Below are positions 25,052 through 33,459 of a DNA stretch of 59,486 nucleotides, piece after piece. Where the stretch lies: the NCBI GenBank assembly GCA_025359885.1, contig JANYDG010000080.1, positions 1 through 59,486 on the forward strand. The letters run 5' to 3'. A program made the translations under genes and the position numbers. Source of the DNA: Acidobacteriota bacterium. GTDB lineage: Bacteria; Acidobacteriota; Terriglobia; Terriglobales; Acidobacteriaceae. Below the pieces are notes generated by a model that was not told where the DNA came from, searched no databases, and was given only the letters and a program-made list of their open reading frames with translations. The number at the start of each line of letters is the position of its first letter. Positions within the stretch are counted from its first letter, which is position 1.

Positions 25052-26629
25052 TCAGTGAACCAGCGCCGCCTTCATCATGCCGCAGGAATGCAGGAACCGC
25101 ACCAGGCTTTGTGAAAGGGGCGCCCCTGCGGGTGCAACGGCCGCAGTGCGCGTCTCACCGCTTCCCTGCCCATCGATCAGCAGGTCTGCGAGGTTTCGCG
25201 CCATCGGAATATCAAAGCTTTCAGAGACAAAGACCATCTTGCCACTCACGCGGATGACCACCGGACCTTCATTGGTCGTGTAGATCACTTCGTCGCCTGT
25301 GGCAGAGGCGGGCGCTGGGCTGGTGGTATCGAGCTTTACGCCGGAGTATCTGCGTCCCAGCTCCTCACCGTACATGCGAGCGAAAATATGCGCCGAGGCG
25401 GTGCTCTTCCAGGCCGATAGATAGAGCAGTGCAATGGAGCGGGTGGAGGCCTGTTCCGCGGGCGACCTGGCGGTGGTCTTTTGCCCGGCCCAGTAGATGC
25501 CGCCGTCCCATGCGGGCGTCAGTTCGCGAGCGGCTGCCTCGCCACCGAAAATCTGGGCCATGATGCGCAAGTCAAGCTGCCCGACCTGGCCGATGTCATA
25601 CGGCGCGTAGAGACCGTTGAGCAAGGGGTGAATGTCGGGCATCACCAGCACGGGCGATTGCTTGCCCTGCTCGTAAACGCGCGGGTTCATGACTTCCCAG
25701 CTGGACGCAGGCGGCCGGTCAAGCACACCGGCAAATGCGGCGTTTCGCCCCTTGTCCATCCAGATGTCCTGCTCAAAGCTCAGGCCATCCTTGTAGGGGA
25801 AGAGCAGAGACTCGCTCAGCAGCAAGGGAGCCCGGGCCAGCACGGGCGAGTCATCCGAGCCCTGCATCTGGCCCTGCAACTGCTCAAGCAACTCAGGGTC
25901 CTTGACGATGCTGCGGCCGCTGGGCTTGAGCGTGTAGTCAAGAAAAACCGCCATCGCCTGGCCTTCAAGGGCAGCGGAACGCGCGGTATCCAGTTCATCC
26001 TTGGCGAGGTGGTCGTTGTCTTCACCGGCATTGCGAGGCAGACCAGAGGGGGTCTGGCTGTTCCATTTTTCGAGATCGGTATGCTGATCCTGCAGGGCGT
26101 GCGTCAGCTCATGGACCAACACCGGCTTCTGCGTCTCTGCGTCGATCCAGTCCAGCATGTAGACCATCTTGGTTTTGGAGTCGTAGTAGCCTGCAATCTG
26201 TTCCTTGAGCAGCGAAAGCATGAACGGCTTGAGGTTGAAGTCGCGGTCCAGCAGGCCAAACTTCTTCAGCACGATTTCGCCACGCTGCATGCGTTTTGCG
26301 TCTTCATCCTCATCAAATTTTGAGGTTAGATATTTTTCAACGGCGACGCGGGTGGTCAGCGTTCGCTTGACTTCCGTGCGTATTGGCAGACCGGTCTCTT
26401 CTGAAGCGAACTTGGTCAGCTCATCGACACTGCGGAAAAGCTCCTTGGCCTGATCTGGAGTGAGGTGAGCCTCAGCGGCTGGCTTGGCAGCCTTTTCGCC
26501 CGGGGCGGGAGTCTGCGCCTTGATCTGCTGGCCGCAGATGAGCCCGAGCGCCAACAGTGCCACACCCCGCAGAACCGTTGTCTTCGGCCGCATGATACGG
26601 GCCATTCCACTGACTTGCTTCTGCGTCAT
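25052..26629 (-). CDS. Exported HExxH putative metallopeptidase, unknown family
   Basis: A 525-residue protein with a signal peptide (hydrophobic core about residues 18-34, ending IKAQ). A zinc-binding HELTH motif (H173, E174, H177) lies in VLVHELTHALQDQH; a later Glu in AALEGQA is a candidate third ligand, an arrangement seen in gluzincins. The preceding IAGYYDSKTKMVYM strand fits the edge strand of the active site. I do not recognise a characterised family; the remaining sequence is without named domains. Start ATG 26629 has GGAGAG 5 bp upstream. It converges with the EAL gene, 32 bp apart. Confidence 0.65.
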   Translation of the reverse strand: MTQKQVSGMARIMRPKTTVLRGVALLALGLICGQQIKAQTPAPGEKAAKPAAEAHLTPDQAKELFRSVDELTKFASEETGLPIRTEVKRTLTTRVAVEKYLTSKFDEDEDAKRMQRGEIVLKKFGLLDRDFNLKPFMLSLLKEQIAGYYDSKTKMVYMLDWIDAETQKPVLVHELTHALQDQHTDLEKWNSQTPSGLPRNAGEDNDHLAKDELDTARSAALEGQAMAVFLDYTLKPSGRSIVKDPELLEQLQGQMQGSDDSPVLARAPLLLSESLLFPYKDGLSFEQDIWMDKGRNAAFAGVLDRPPASSWEVMNPRVYEQGKQSPVLVMPDIHPLLNGLYAPYDIGQVGQLDLRIMAQIFGGEAAARELTPAWDGGIYWAGQKTTARSPAEQASTRSIALLYLSAWKSTASAHIFARMYGEELGRRYSGVKLDTTSPAPASATGDEVIYTTNEGPVVIRVSGKMVFVSESFDIPMARNLADLLIDGQGSGETRTAAVAPAGAPLSQSLVRFLHSCGMMKAALVH

Positions 26630-26722
26630 TCGCTCTCCATGATTGCCTGACTCATCGAACCTGCATTGCAGCCGGGTGTTGCCCAGCCTCTGTTGGCTTA
26701 ACTCGGAATATACCTGAAGGCT

Positions 26723-26728
26723 ATAATC
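26723..26728 (+). promoter_or_regulatory. -10 element TATAAT of the ygfZ operon
   Basis: A perfect TATAAT in the divergent gap between the HExxH gene and ygfZ. No good -35 match is seen at 16-18 bp, which may indicate an activator-dependent or extended promoter. Confidence 0.45.
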
Positions 26729-26789
26729 GGGTCAGGGTGCATGACTCGATTTTCAAGTTTTGCTTCCCTCAACCCCCGGCGAACCCATC

Positions 26790-27932
26790 ATGATGGAACT
26801 CGAACTGCCAACAGAAACCTCGATCACCGCACTGGCTGCGCATTTGACTGCGCCCGCGCACTCTCAAACGACCGCCCCGCATGCTGCGCCGCTCTTAGTG
26901 CCCTATCGAGGCGCACTGACCGTACAGCACTTGGACGCGCCAGAGGTGGAAACCGGTGCACTTCTTGCCTCTGCTGCTGTTCATGACCTGGGCTGGCTCA
27001 GGCGCGTTGAAGTGCGCGGAGAAGATCGTTTTCGCTGGTTGAGCGGCATGGTCACCAACACTGTGGAAGCGCTGGCTGACCAGAGCGGGAACTACAATCT
27101 CGTGCTCAGTGCCCAAGGGCGCATCCAGGGCGATGTGGCTGTCTGGCGGCGAGGCAATACTCTCCAGCTTGAAATCGAGGCCGGTCAAGCCGAAGCGCTG
27201 CTGGCCCACTTTGACCATTTCATCATCATGGATGATGTTGAACTGGTACCGGTGTCGGGTGAATCGTCGCTGGGACTGAGCGGTCCTGGCGCTGAACAGG
27301 TGCTCGCCCGGCTCGGCCTGCCGGTGCTGACAGAGATGCTCACCGTGGCTGATGGTCAGGTTGACTCGATTGCAGTGAGAGTTGAGCGCGGCTACGGCAC
27401 GCTCGTTCCCCACTACGCACTGTGGACCTCAGTCGAGCTGATACCGGCGCTTTGGAAAGCGCTGCTGCAGCAGGGCGCACAGCCGGTTGGAGCGGCCGCT
27501 CTTGAAACGATCAGGATCGTCGAGGGAATTGCCGCCTACGGAGTGGATATTCAAAGCCGCGATTTGGCGCAGGAAACCAGCCAGGTTCGCGCCTTGAACT
27601 TCACCAAAGGCTGCTACCTTGGCCAGGAGATAGTAGAGCGCATCCGATCCCGCGGGCAGGTGCACCGGCACCTGCGTTCACTTGAAATTTTTCCCGACAC
27701 TCCTGGTGACTTGCCTGCAATCGGCACAGAAATCCGGCAGACCGGCGGCACTGCCGAAAGCAAGGCAGCAGGTACATTGACCAGCGTAGCGGCCTTGCAT
27801 CTTGACGGCAGCGAGCGCATCTTTGCCATAGGGATGGTGCGCGCCGAGGCTGAAGTGGGGGATGCTCCACTGAGCTACGTGGGGGGCTCGGCCCAGATTT
27901 TGTTTTCGAATCCGAAGTTGACGACGGCCTGA
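26790..27932 (+). CDS. ygfZ: YgfZ/GcvT-like folate-binding protein (Fe-S cluster assembly)
   Basis: A 380-residue protein of the GcvT fold. The diagnostic YgfZ signature is present (KGCYLGQEIVERIRSRGQV), including the Cys required in E. coli YgfZ. These proteins bind tetrahydrofolate and support assembly or repair of certain Fe-S enzymes such as MiaB. I place the start at ATG 26790 (or 26793); an upstream TTG (26760) is possible but has no ribosome-binding site. First gene of a four-gene operon. Confidence 0.87.
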   Translation: MMELELPTETSITALAAHLTAPAHSQTTAPHAAPLLVPYRGALTVQHLDAPEVETGALLASAAVHDLGWLRRVEVRGEDRFRWLSGMVTNTVEALADQSGNYNLVLSAQGRIQGDVAVWRRGNTLQLEIEAGQAEALLAHFDHFIIMDDVELVPVSGESSLGLSGPGAEQVLARLGLPVLTEMLTVADGQVDSIAVRVERGYGTLVPHYALWTSVELIPALWKALLQQGAQPVGAAALETIRIVEGIAAYGVDIQSRDLAQETSQVRALNFTKGCYLGQEIVERIRSRGQVHRHLRSLEIFPDTPGDLPAIGTEIRQTGGTAESKAAGTLTSVAALHLDGSERIFAIGMVRAEAEVGDAPLSYVGGSAQILFSNPKLTTA

Positions 27933-27951
27933 GTGCCGCAGAAGAGAGTTC

Positions 27952-28599
27952 ATGACCGATACGCCGAAATTCACTGTAGTCGACCGCCGCAAATTGCGGG
28001 AAGTTGAAGAACCATCGCCGGAATCGAACGTCCCCGAGGTCGCAGCGAAACCGGCTGCTGCCCCGCGCCTGACGCTGGTAGAGCCAGTACAGCACGCCGT
28101 GCAAGAGCCTGTTGCGGTTGCCGACGAGCCCACTGCGGATCAGAGTGCAGAGAATGCAGGTGATTTCAACGACCCTGAGCTTCCGCCAGTTCCAACCACC
28201 GAAGAGCTTCGCTTACAGTTCTCCGCTTACGAACAGGCTGCGCAACGGCTCGATGACCTGGTGCGTGCACAGAACCCTGGAGCGCCGCCGGCAGAGAAGA
28301 TCGGCTTTGAGCATTTGGTGCAGCAGCTTTATCTCTCGGCCATGATGCAGATGGGCGCGGGAACCCCCGAAGGGCAGCGGCCCCGCATCGATATTCTCGG
28401 GGCGCGCCAGACCATTGACCTGCTCGGCGTGGTGCACGAACGGACCATCGGCCAACTCTCTGGCCTGGAAGAGCGGACACTGCTGACCGTGCTGTACGAG
28501 GTCCGCAAGACCTTTCTGGAGCTGACTCGGATGATCTCGATGCAGGCCCAGGCGCCGATGCCGCCACCGCCGGGTTCGCCGACTGGAGCCAGGCGCTAG
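27952..28599 (+). CDS. DUF1844 protein
   Basis: A 215-residue protein with an acidic, Pro/Ala/Glu-rich disordered N-terminal part (about 1-105) and a C-terminal DUF1844 domain (GFEHLVQQLYLSAMMQMG through the IDILGARQTIDLLGVV segment). The function is unknown; the family is frequent in Acidobacteriota and Deltaproteobacteria near housekeeping genes. It lies 19 bp after ygfZ and 3 bp before the MBL gene, so it is operonic. The low-complexity MPPPPGSPTG tail is noted. Confidence 0.85.
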   Translation: MTDTPKFTVVDRRKLREVEEPSPESNVPEVAAKPAAAPRLTLVEPVQHAVQEPVAVADEPTADQSAENAGDFNDPELPPVPTTEELRLQFSAYEQAAQRLDDLVRAQNPGAPPAEKIGFEHLVQQLYLSAMMQMGAGTPEGQRPRIDILGARQTIDLLGVVHERTIGQLSGLEERTLLTVLYEVRKTFLELTRMISMQAQAPMPPPPGSPTGARR

Positions 28600-28602
28600 C
28601 GA

Positions 28603-29427
28603 ATGCAGGGAACCCTCACATTTCTCGGTACGGGCACATCGATGGGCGTGCCGACGCTGGGGTGTGAGTGCGCGGTTTGCACCTCGGCTGACCCGCACGA
28701 TATCCGGTTGCGACCGTCAGTTCTGGTGCGGTGGGCTGGAAACGAGGCAGCGGAAAGGACTGTGCTGATTGACACCGGTCCGGACTTCCGCGAGCAGGCG
28801 ATGCGTGCGGGGCTGAAGCGAGTCGATGCAGTCTTTTATACGCACTCGCATGCGGACCACATTCTTGGTCTGGATGACCTGCGGCCGCTCAGCTTTGCTA
28901 CGTATCGCCAATCCGGGCCAATTCCTCTGTATGCTACGGCTGAAACGCGAGCGGTGCTGGAGCGCATCTACTCCTACACGTTTTCGCCGGATTCGAAGTA
29001 TCCGACGCGGGCCAAGGTGGCGCTGCACAACGTCGAAGGCGGCGTCCGGGTGCACGAGGTGGAGTTTACGCCGATTCCGGTTTTTCATGGCGATATGCCG
29101 ATTACCGGCTATCGATTTGGCAGCGTTGCGTATATGACGGATGTAAGCGCGATTCCAGAGTCGAGCTTTGCCTTGCTCGAGGGGCTGGACGTGCTGGTGA
29201 TCGCGGCGCTGCGCCACCAACCCCACCCGAGCCATGCGACCGTGGATCAGGCGGTGCGCTGGGCTCACCGGATCAGTGCGCGGCAGACCTGGTTTACGCA
29301 TATCTCGCACGATCTTGGCCATGCCGAGACCAACGCCAATCTGCCGGAAGATATTCAGCTGGCGCATGACGGCCTGATTGTGCCGATCCAGCTCTTGCCG
29401 TTGCAGCTCGAGGTAACGCCGACATGA
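28603..29427 (+). CDS. Metallo-beta-lactamase-fold hydrolase (PhnP-like)
   Basis: A 274-residue cytoplasmic hydrolase. The opening LTFLGTGTSMGVPTLGC, the Cys pair CECAVC, the metal-binding HSHADH motif and the later FHGD and DVSAIP segments are typical of the PhnP/RNase Z-like phosphodiesterase branch. PhnP itself hydrolyses cyclic phosphodiesters, but no phn genes are nearby, so the substrate is open. The stop overlaps ribF by 4 bp (ATGA). A downstream His (HQPHPSHAT) fits the last ligand region. Confidence 0.86.
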   Translation: MQGTLTFLGTGTSMGVPTLGCECAVCTSADPHDIRLRPSVLVRWAGNEAAERTVLIDTGPDFREQAMRAGLKRVDAVFYTHSHADHILGLDDLRPLSFATYRQSGPIPLYATAETRAVLERIYSYTFSPDSKYPTRAKVALHNVEGGVRVHEVEFTPIPVFHGDMPITGYRFGSVAYMTDVSAIPESSFALLEGLDVLVIAALRHQPHPSHATVDQAVRWAHRISARQTWFTHISHDLGHAETNANLPEDIQLAHDGLIVPIQLLPLQLEVTPT

Positions 29428-30392
29428 CGCATGTATTTCATTCGCTGGCTGAGATCCCTCAAGGATTCGGGCCATCGGTTGCGATCATGGGCAACTTCGA
29501 TGGCGTACATCTGGGCCACCAGCAAGTGCTCGGCAAAGTGATTGCCGAAGCGCGAACCAGCGGATGGAAGTCGGTGGCGATCACGTTTGATCCTCATCCA
29601 GACCAGTTTCTGAGGCCGGAGAAGGCGGACGGATTGCTGACGCTCATTCCCGAGCGGCTGCGATTGCTGGCAGCGACGGGCATTGACGCGGTACTCGTGC
29701 TGCGTTTTGACGATGCGCTGGCCTGCCTTACGGCGAGGGAGTGCGTGCAATCGATCCTGGTGGAGAAGCTCGCGGTGCGGTCGATGCACGAGGGGGCAAA
29801 TTTTCGCTTTGGGCATCGGGCGCAGGCAGGCATCCGGGAGTTGGCTGAGTTTGGCCGCGAGTTTGGGTTTACGTTAACGATTCACGAGCCGGTGCATGCG
29901 CATGGGCTGGCAGTTTCGAGCACGGCAATCCGGCAGTATGTGTCGGCGGGCGCTATGCGGCAGGCGCGATGGATGCTGGGGCGTCCGTTTGCGGTGCGTT
30001 CGACGCAGGCGCGCGGGCGCGGGATTGGGACAAGGCTGCTGGTGCCGACGGTAAATCTGGCTGCATACGCTGGGCTGCTGCCAGCCTTTGGGGTATATGT
30101 GACACGACTGACGATTGCTGGCCGATGCTTTGAGGCGATCACCAATGTTGGCAATAGGCCGACGTTTGGGGAGCCTTCGTTTGCGGTTGAGTCGCATCTT
30201 TTAAATTACGAGCCGGTTGAATTGACGGAGGAGACGCCACTGGATCTGGAGTTTCTGCTGCGGCTGCGGCCGGAGATGACCTGGCCGACGCCGGAGGCGC
30301 TTAAAGGCCAGATTATGCAGGATATTGCGAGGGCGCAGCGGTTTCATCGGCGGGCGGGGATTCGTGGTTCCCACCCTTCACGAAACGCGTGA
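29424..30392 (+). CDS. ribF: Bifunctional riboflavin kinase/FAD synthetase
   Basis: A 322-residue enzyme that phosphorylates riboflavin to FMN and adenylates FMN to FAD. The N-terminal nucleotidyltransferase domain shows GNFDGVHLGHQQVL and the STAIRQYVSAG motif; the C-terminal flavokinase domain has VPTVNLA, GVYVTRL, NVGNRPTFG and LEFLLRLRPE. It overlaps the MBL gene by 4 bp and closes the operon. The final codons run into an inverted repeat. Length is normal. Confidence 0.95.
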   Translation: MTHVFHSLAEIPQGFGPSVAIMGNFDGVHLGHQQVLGKVIAEARTSGWKSVAITFDPHPDQFLRPEKADGLLTLIPERLRLLAATGIDAVLVLRFDDALACLTARECVQSILVEKLAVRSMHEGANFRFGHRAQAGIRELAEFGREFGFTLTIHEPVHAHGLAVSSTAIRQYVSAGAMRQARWMLGRPFAVRSTQARGRGIGTRLLVPTVNLAAYAGLLPAFGVYVTRLTIAGRCFEAITNVGNRPTFGEPSFAVESHLLNYEPVELTEETPLDLEFLLRLRPEMTWPTPEALKGQIMQDIARAQRFHRRAGIRGSHPSRNA

Positions 30393-30400
30393 AGGATGGG
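30370..30400. repeat. REP-like palindrome or bidirectional terminator
   Basis: CCTTCACG (30375-30382) pairs with CGTGAAGG (30388-30395) around a 5-nt loop, and the stem extends through one mismatch to CCCA/TGGG. It lies between the convergent ribF and M24 genes and covers the ribF stop. Similar CCTTCACG palindromes next to GGGGCACCC are, from memory, interspersed in acidobacterial genomes; this was not checked. Confidence 0.5.
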
Positions 30401-30410
30401 GCACCCGGCA

Positions 30411-31565
30411 TTAGAGGACGAGGACGCCGGTAGCGGCGTAGCTGTTGCCGTTGGCGCTTGAGGCGAGAGACGGCAGATCGGGTGTCGGGGTGAGGAGTTC
30501 GATTTTGCCGTCTCTCAGCAGGACGGTGTCTTCGACTTTGCCGCCGTGGACGCTGGGGTTCCAGGCGAAGACCTGGTTGTTGACAACAATTTCCGGGCCG
30601 GACGGGGTAGCAACCCATTCGCGCTCCCAGTAGCCGGTGGCTCCGCCCTGATGGTGGAGCTGTTCGTCGCCGGGGAAGCCGTTGGCGGCGTAGGCGTCGG
30701 CGGCTGTCTTGAAGAGCTGAGCTGCGGTTGCCCCTTCGCGGGTGGCGTCGAGCAGGGCGGCGTTGACCTGGGCTGCGGCGTGGAAACGCTGGGCAAGTTC
30801 AGCGGCAATCGGGCCGACGTGGGCAAAGCGGGTGATCGAGACGGTGAGGCCCCATTTGCGCGCGCAAAGGTTGATCATGCCGTATTTTTCGAGCTTGTTG
30901 CCGCGTGCCACTGCGTGTTTGTACTTGAAGATGCGCTCGTCGGTCGCCATCAGATAAACGGAGGGGAGGATGCCGCGCTGGAGCAGCGCTTCTGCGACGC
31001 GGCCTTCCATGGCATATTCGCTGATGCCGGGCTGCAGGGTCTTGAGGACTTCGGTGACGGCGGCGGCGGTGTGTGCGCCGAGCCAGCGGAAGCGGGCGAT
31101 TTCTGTTTCCTCGAGGGCGGTGCGAAGCGGGTAAAGATTGGCGTGGTTGCAGCCGGGGACCGGGGTATCGGCGGCGAGGCGGCCGTGGGTGAGGGCGAGG
31201 GCGGTTTCGTCGGTGGCGTCGGCATACCAGGGAAAGATTTTAGGCTCGAAGTCGAGTGCGCCGAATTCCTCATCGTGCAGGCGCGGGGCCTCGTTGGCGG
31301 TAGTGAAGTAGTAGCGCGCGCCCTCGGCGGTCACCAGCAGGGCGGCGACACCGGTTTCGTTGGGGGTGAGCACTCGCAGTTCCACGGCACCGCCGGTAAG
31401 CCAGGCGATGTTTTCATTGCGCCGAAGCAGGACGCCACCCAATTCATGGGTGCGCAGCCACTGGAGGACGCGTTCATGCTTGGCTTCGAGTTCGGCATTC
31501 CAGGCTGCTTCAGTCACTACGGTGGTGCCATTCACTACCAGGCTTTTACGGATTCGCGCGCTCAT
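30411..31565 (-). CDS. M24 (pita-bread-fold) protein lacking metal ligands
   Basis: A 384-residue protein with an N-terminal creatinase-like domain and a C-terminal pita-bread domain (HHQGGATGYWEREW around H304/H305). Metallopeptidases of M24 need two Asp, one His and two Glu. Here the first Asp pair is replaced (MINLCARKWGLTVSITRF: N232 and S243) and the first Glu is replaced (WNPSV, N336); only the His and the last Glu (KVEDTV) remain. Creatinase is the known metal-free branch, so this could be an amidinohydrolase-like or other non-peptidase enzyme. It has its own upstream AT-rich promoter region after a terminator. GAAGG lies about 10 bp before the ATG. Confidence 0.75.
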   Translation of the reverse strand: MSARIRKSLVVNGTTVVTEAAWNAELEAKHERVLQWLRTHELGGVLLRRNENIAWLTGGAVELRVLTPNETGVAALLVTAEGARYYFTTANEAPRLHDEEFGALDFEPKIFPWYADATDETALALTHGRLAADTPVPGCNHANLYPLRTALEETEIARFRWLGAHTAAAVTEVLKTLQPGISEYAMEGRVAEALLQRGILPSVYLMATDERIFKYKHAVARGNKLEKYGMINLCARKWGLTVSITRFAHVGPIAAELAQRFHAAAQVNAALLDATREGATAAQLFKTAADAYAANGFPGDEQLHHQGGATGYWEREWVATPSGPEIVVNNQVFAWNPSVHGGKVEDTVLLRDGKIELLTPTPDLPSLASSANGNSYAATGVLVL

Positions 31566-31637
31566 CGAGTTCTTACCTTCCCCATGTTGATGTAATTGAA
31601 TTAAATCGATTATTCAGTATAGAACTAAAACAAAACA

Positions 31638-31664
31638 GGGCGCTGACATGCTTTGTCAGCGCCC
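31638..31664 (-). terminator. Rho-independent terminator of the isomerase operon
   Basis: An 11-bp GC-rich stem, GGGCGCTGACA/TGTCAGCGCCC, with a 5-nt loop. Read on the minus strand it is followed by CTGTTTTGTTTTAG. It sits 22 bp beyond the isomerase stop codon and ends the symporter-isomerase transcript before the M24 gene. Confidence 0.85.
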
Positions 31665-31685
31665 CTGGAGACCAGTCCAAAAGGG

Positions 31686-33113
31686 TTAATCTTCGTTTTC
31701 GCCGTGGTAGTAGCTTTCCCAGCCGAGGTAGCGGCTGGCGGCTTCGTGGACGGCTTTGGAACTGTCGCTGAAATTGGCGGCGACATGGTGTTCAAAGCCT
31801 TCGCGGCAGATGTACTTGAGCAGCTTTTGCAGCTTGGGAATTTCGGCCACGCCTGCGCCGCCGAAGGTGGTGAGCGGGTCGTCGGTGAAGCGGCCGGGGC
31901 CGACGTATCCGCGCACGATGCCGCGACGGTCGTCGGTGGAGTAGCGGGCGAAGCTCATGGCTCCTGATTTGACGCGACCAACGCAGGTGCCGAAGGTGTT
32001 GGCTTTGCCGACGGTGCCGGCAATGATCTCCTGGAAGTCCATTTTGACTTCGTTGAAGAAGTGCTTGGGCAGGTTGGAGCAGTGGAAGCAGACGCACTTG
32101 TCAGGGTGGCTGCCATAGTTGTTATTCCAGTCGAGCAGGGCAGAGGGCGTGCCGGAGGCGAGGGCGAGCATGTACATGCTGAGCGTGCCGGGTACGTCGA
32201 CTTCGCAGGCGGAGGGGATGAGGTCGTTGGACATCATGCTCATGATGGTGCAGGGAACAACGCCGAAGAACTCTTCAAGCGAGGTCCAGCACTGGACCGC
32301 GGAGATGGTGACGTGGGTCTGCTTCATCCAGCCATCGATAACGGCGCCGAGCTTGGCCATCTTGAGCAGGGCATCTTCGGGGATGCCGGAATGGGTGACG
32401 TAGGCCTTGATGGCGGCGAGCTTGGCCTGGGCTGCTTCGTCTTTGTCGCCCATCTTGTGGATGCGGCCGAGGACTTCGGAGAGGTCAAGAGTTTCAATGG
32501 AAATGCCGTTCGTTTCGAGAATGCGCTCGGAGTATCGGACGGTGTTGAACGCCGTGGGGCGAGCGCCGATGGCACCGATGCGCAGGTTCTTAAGACCCTT
32601 GACGATGCGGCAGACGGCGCCGAACCACTCCAGATCGGCCTTGAATTCAGGCGACGCGGGGGCCTCGGTGTGGAGCGTGGTGAGCGAGGAGGGGATGCCG
32701 TACTGCATGAGGTTGTTGCAGGCGCTCATTTTGCCGCAGAAGCTGTCACGCCGGGTGGCGATGGTCATGGCGTCGCTCTTGTCGGGCGTGGCCTGGACGA
32801 GGACGGGGACCTTGAGGCCAGAGAGGCGGATGGCATCGGCTACGCCGCGTTCGTCGCCAAAGTTGGGCAGGGTGATGATGATGCCGTCGATGTCGGCGGC
32901 GTGCTGCTTGAAGAGTTCTGCGCAGCGCTGGGCTTCAGCGTAGGTTTCAACGGCGCCAAATTTTGAGTCCTGGGCGGTGAGCACGATCGCTTTACCGCCG
33001 GCGGCCTCGATGGCCGTGATCATTTCTTCGCGTCCGGTTTTCGCCAGATGATCTGGGAAGAAACCGCGATTGCCTACAACGACTCCGTAGGTCATGGTTC
33101 TTAGCGCTGCCAT
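31686..33113 (-). CDS. L-fucose/L-arabinose isomerase-family protein
   Basis: A 475-residue cytoplasmic protein of the FucI/AraA-type isomerase fold. An N-terminal Rossmann-like domain (TYGVVVGNRGFFPDHLAKTG, IIITLPNFGDERG) is followed by the conserved CEVDVPGTLSMYMLALASG segment, whose Glu fits a Mn2+ ligand, and a C-terminal beta-barrel with TCVGRVKSGAMSFAR. The sugar cannot be fixed from sequence. The start is ATG 33113 with AAGGAG 7 bp upstream; the frame is open to 33140. It is downstream of the symporter and small membrane protein, so uptake and isomerisation of one sugar is a reasonable reading. Confidence 0.82.
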   Translation of the reverse strand: MAALRTMTYGVVVGNRGFFPDHLAKTGREEMITAIEAAGGKAIVLTAQDSKFGAVETYAEAQRCAELFKQHAADIDGIIITLPNFGDERGVADAIRLSGLKVPVLVQATPDKSDAMTIATRRDSFCGKMSACNNLMQYGIPSSLTTLHTEAPASPEFKADLEWFGAVCRIVKGLKNLRIGAIGARPTAFNTVRYSERILETNGISIETLDLSEVLGRIHKMGDKDEAAQAKLAAIKAYVTHSGIPEDALLKMAKLGAVIDGWMKQTHVTISAVQCWTSLEEFFGVVPCTIMSMMSNDLIPSACEVDVPGTLSMYMLALASGTPSALLDWNNNYGSHPDKCVCFHCSNLPKHFFNEVKMDFQEIIAGTVGKANTFGTCVGRVKSGAMSFARYSTDDRRGIVRGYVGPGRFTDDPLTTFGGAGVAEIPKLQKLLKYICREGFEHHVAANFSDSSKAVHEAASRYLGWESYYHGENED

Positions 33114-33179
33114 TGGATGCTCCTTGCTGCACCGGTGCATGGGCCCGGATGATGGTTATCACTGCATAGTTAAGTTTTC

Positions 33180-33226
33180 TCGGGCATGGATATCGCGGAT
33201 GAATCTGGCGAATGTTCCATGCCCGA
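33180..33226 (-). other. Intercistronic stem-loop (11-bp arms, 25-nt loop)
   Basis: Perfect arms TCGGGCATGGA and TCCATGCCCGA flank a 25-nt loop between the small membrane protein gene and the isomerase gene. No U-tract follows, so it is more likely an mRNA-stabilising or processing hairpin than a terminator. Confidence 0.6.
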
Positions 33227-33236
33227 CAGATCAATT

Positions 33237-33449
33237 TCAGGCCTTGCCGGGGCGAAAGCGCAGCGCGTAGAAGAGCCCGAGCAGCAGCATGAGTGCACCC
33301 CACCAGACGGGGGCGTGAAGTCTCGCCAGGACCACGTTGGCGAGGTTGCCGGTGACTAACTCCCAGATGCCGTAGGAGAGGATGAGTGCGCCGTAGATGG
33401 TGAGGAGCACGCCGATAAAGAACCAGATTGAGATTTCGCTTTCTTTCAC
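33237..33449 (-). CDS. Small two-helix membrane protein of the symporter operon
   Basis: A 70-residue protein with two transmembrane helices (about 8-30 and 46-64), an acidic N-terminus (MKESE) and a basic C-terminus (RFRPGKA). I know no named family with certainty. It begins 10 bp after the sodium:solute symporter stop on the same strand, with a GGAG-type site upstream (AAGGAGACTCACG). An accessory subunit or regulator of the symporter is an inference from this position. Confidence 0.75.
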   Translation of the reverse strand: MKESEISIWFFIGVLLTIYGALILSYGIWELVTGNLANVVLARLHAPVWWGALMLLLGLFYALRFRPGKA

Positions 33450-33459
33450 GTGAGTCTCC

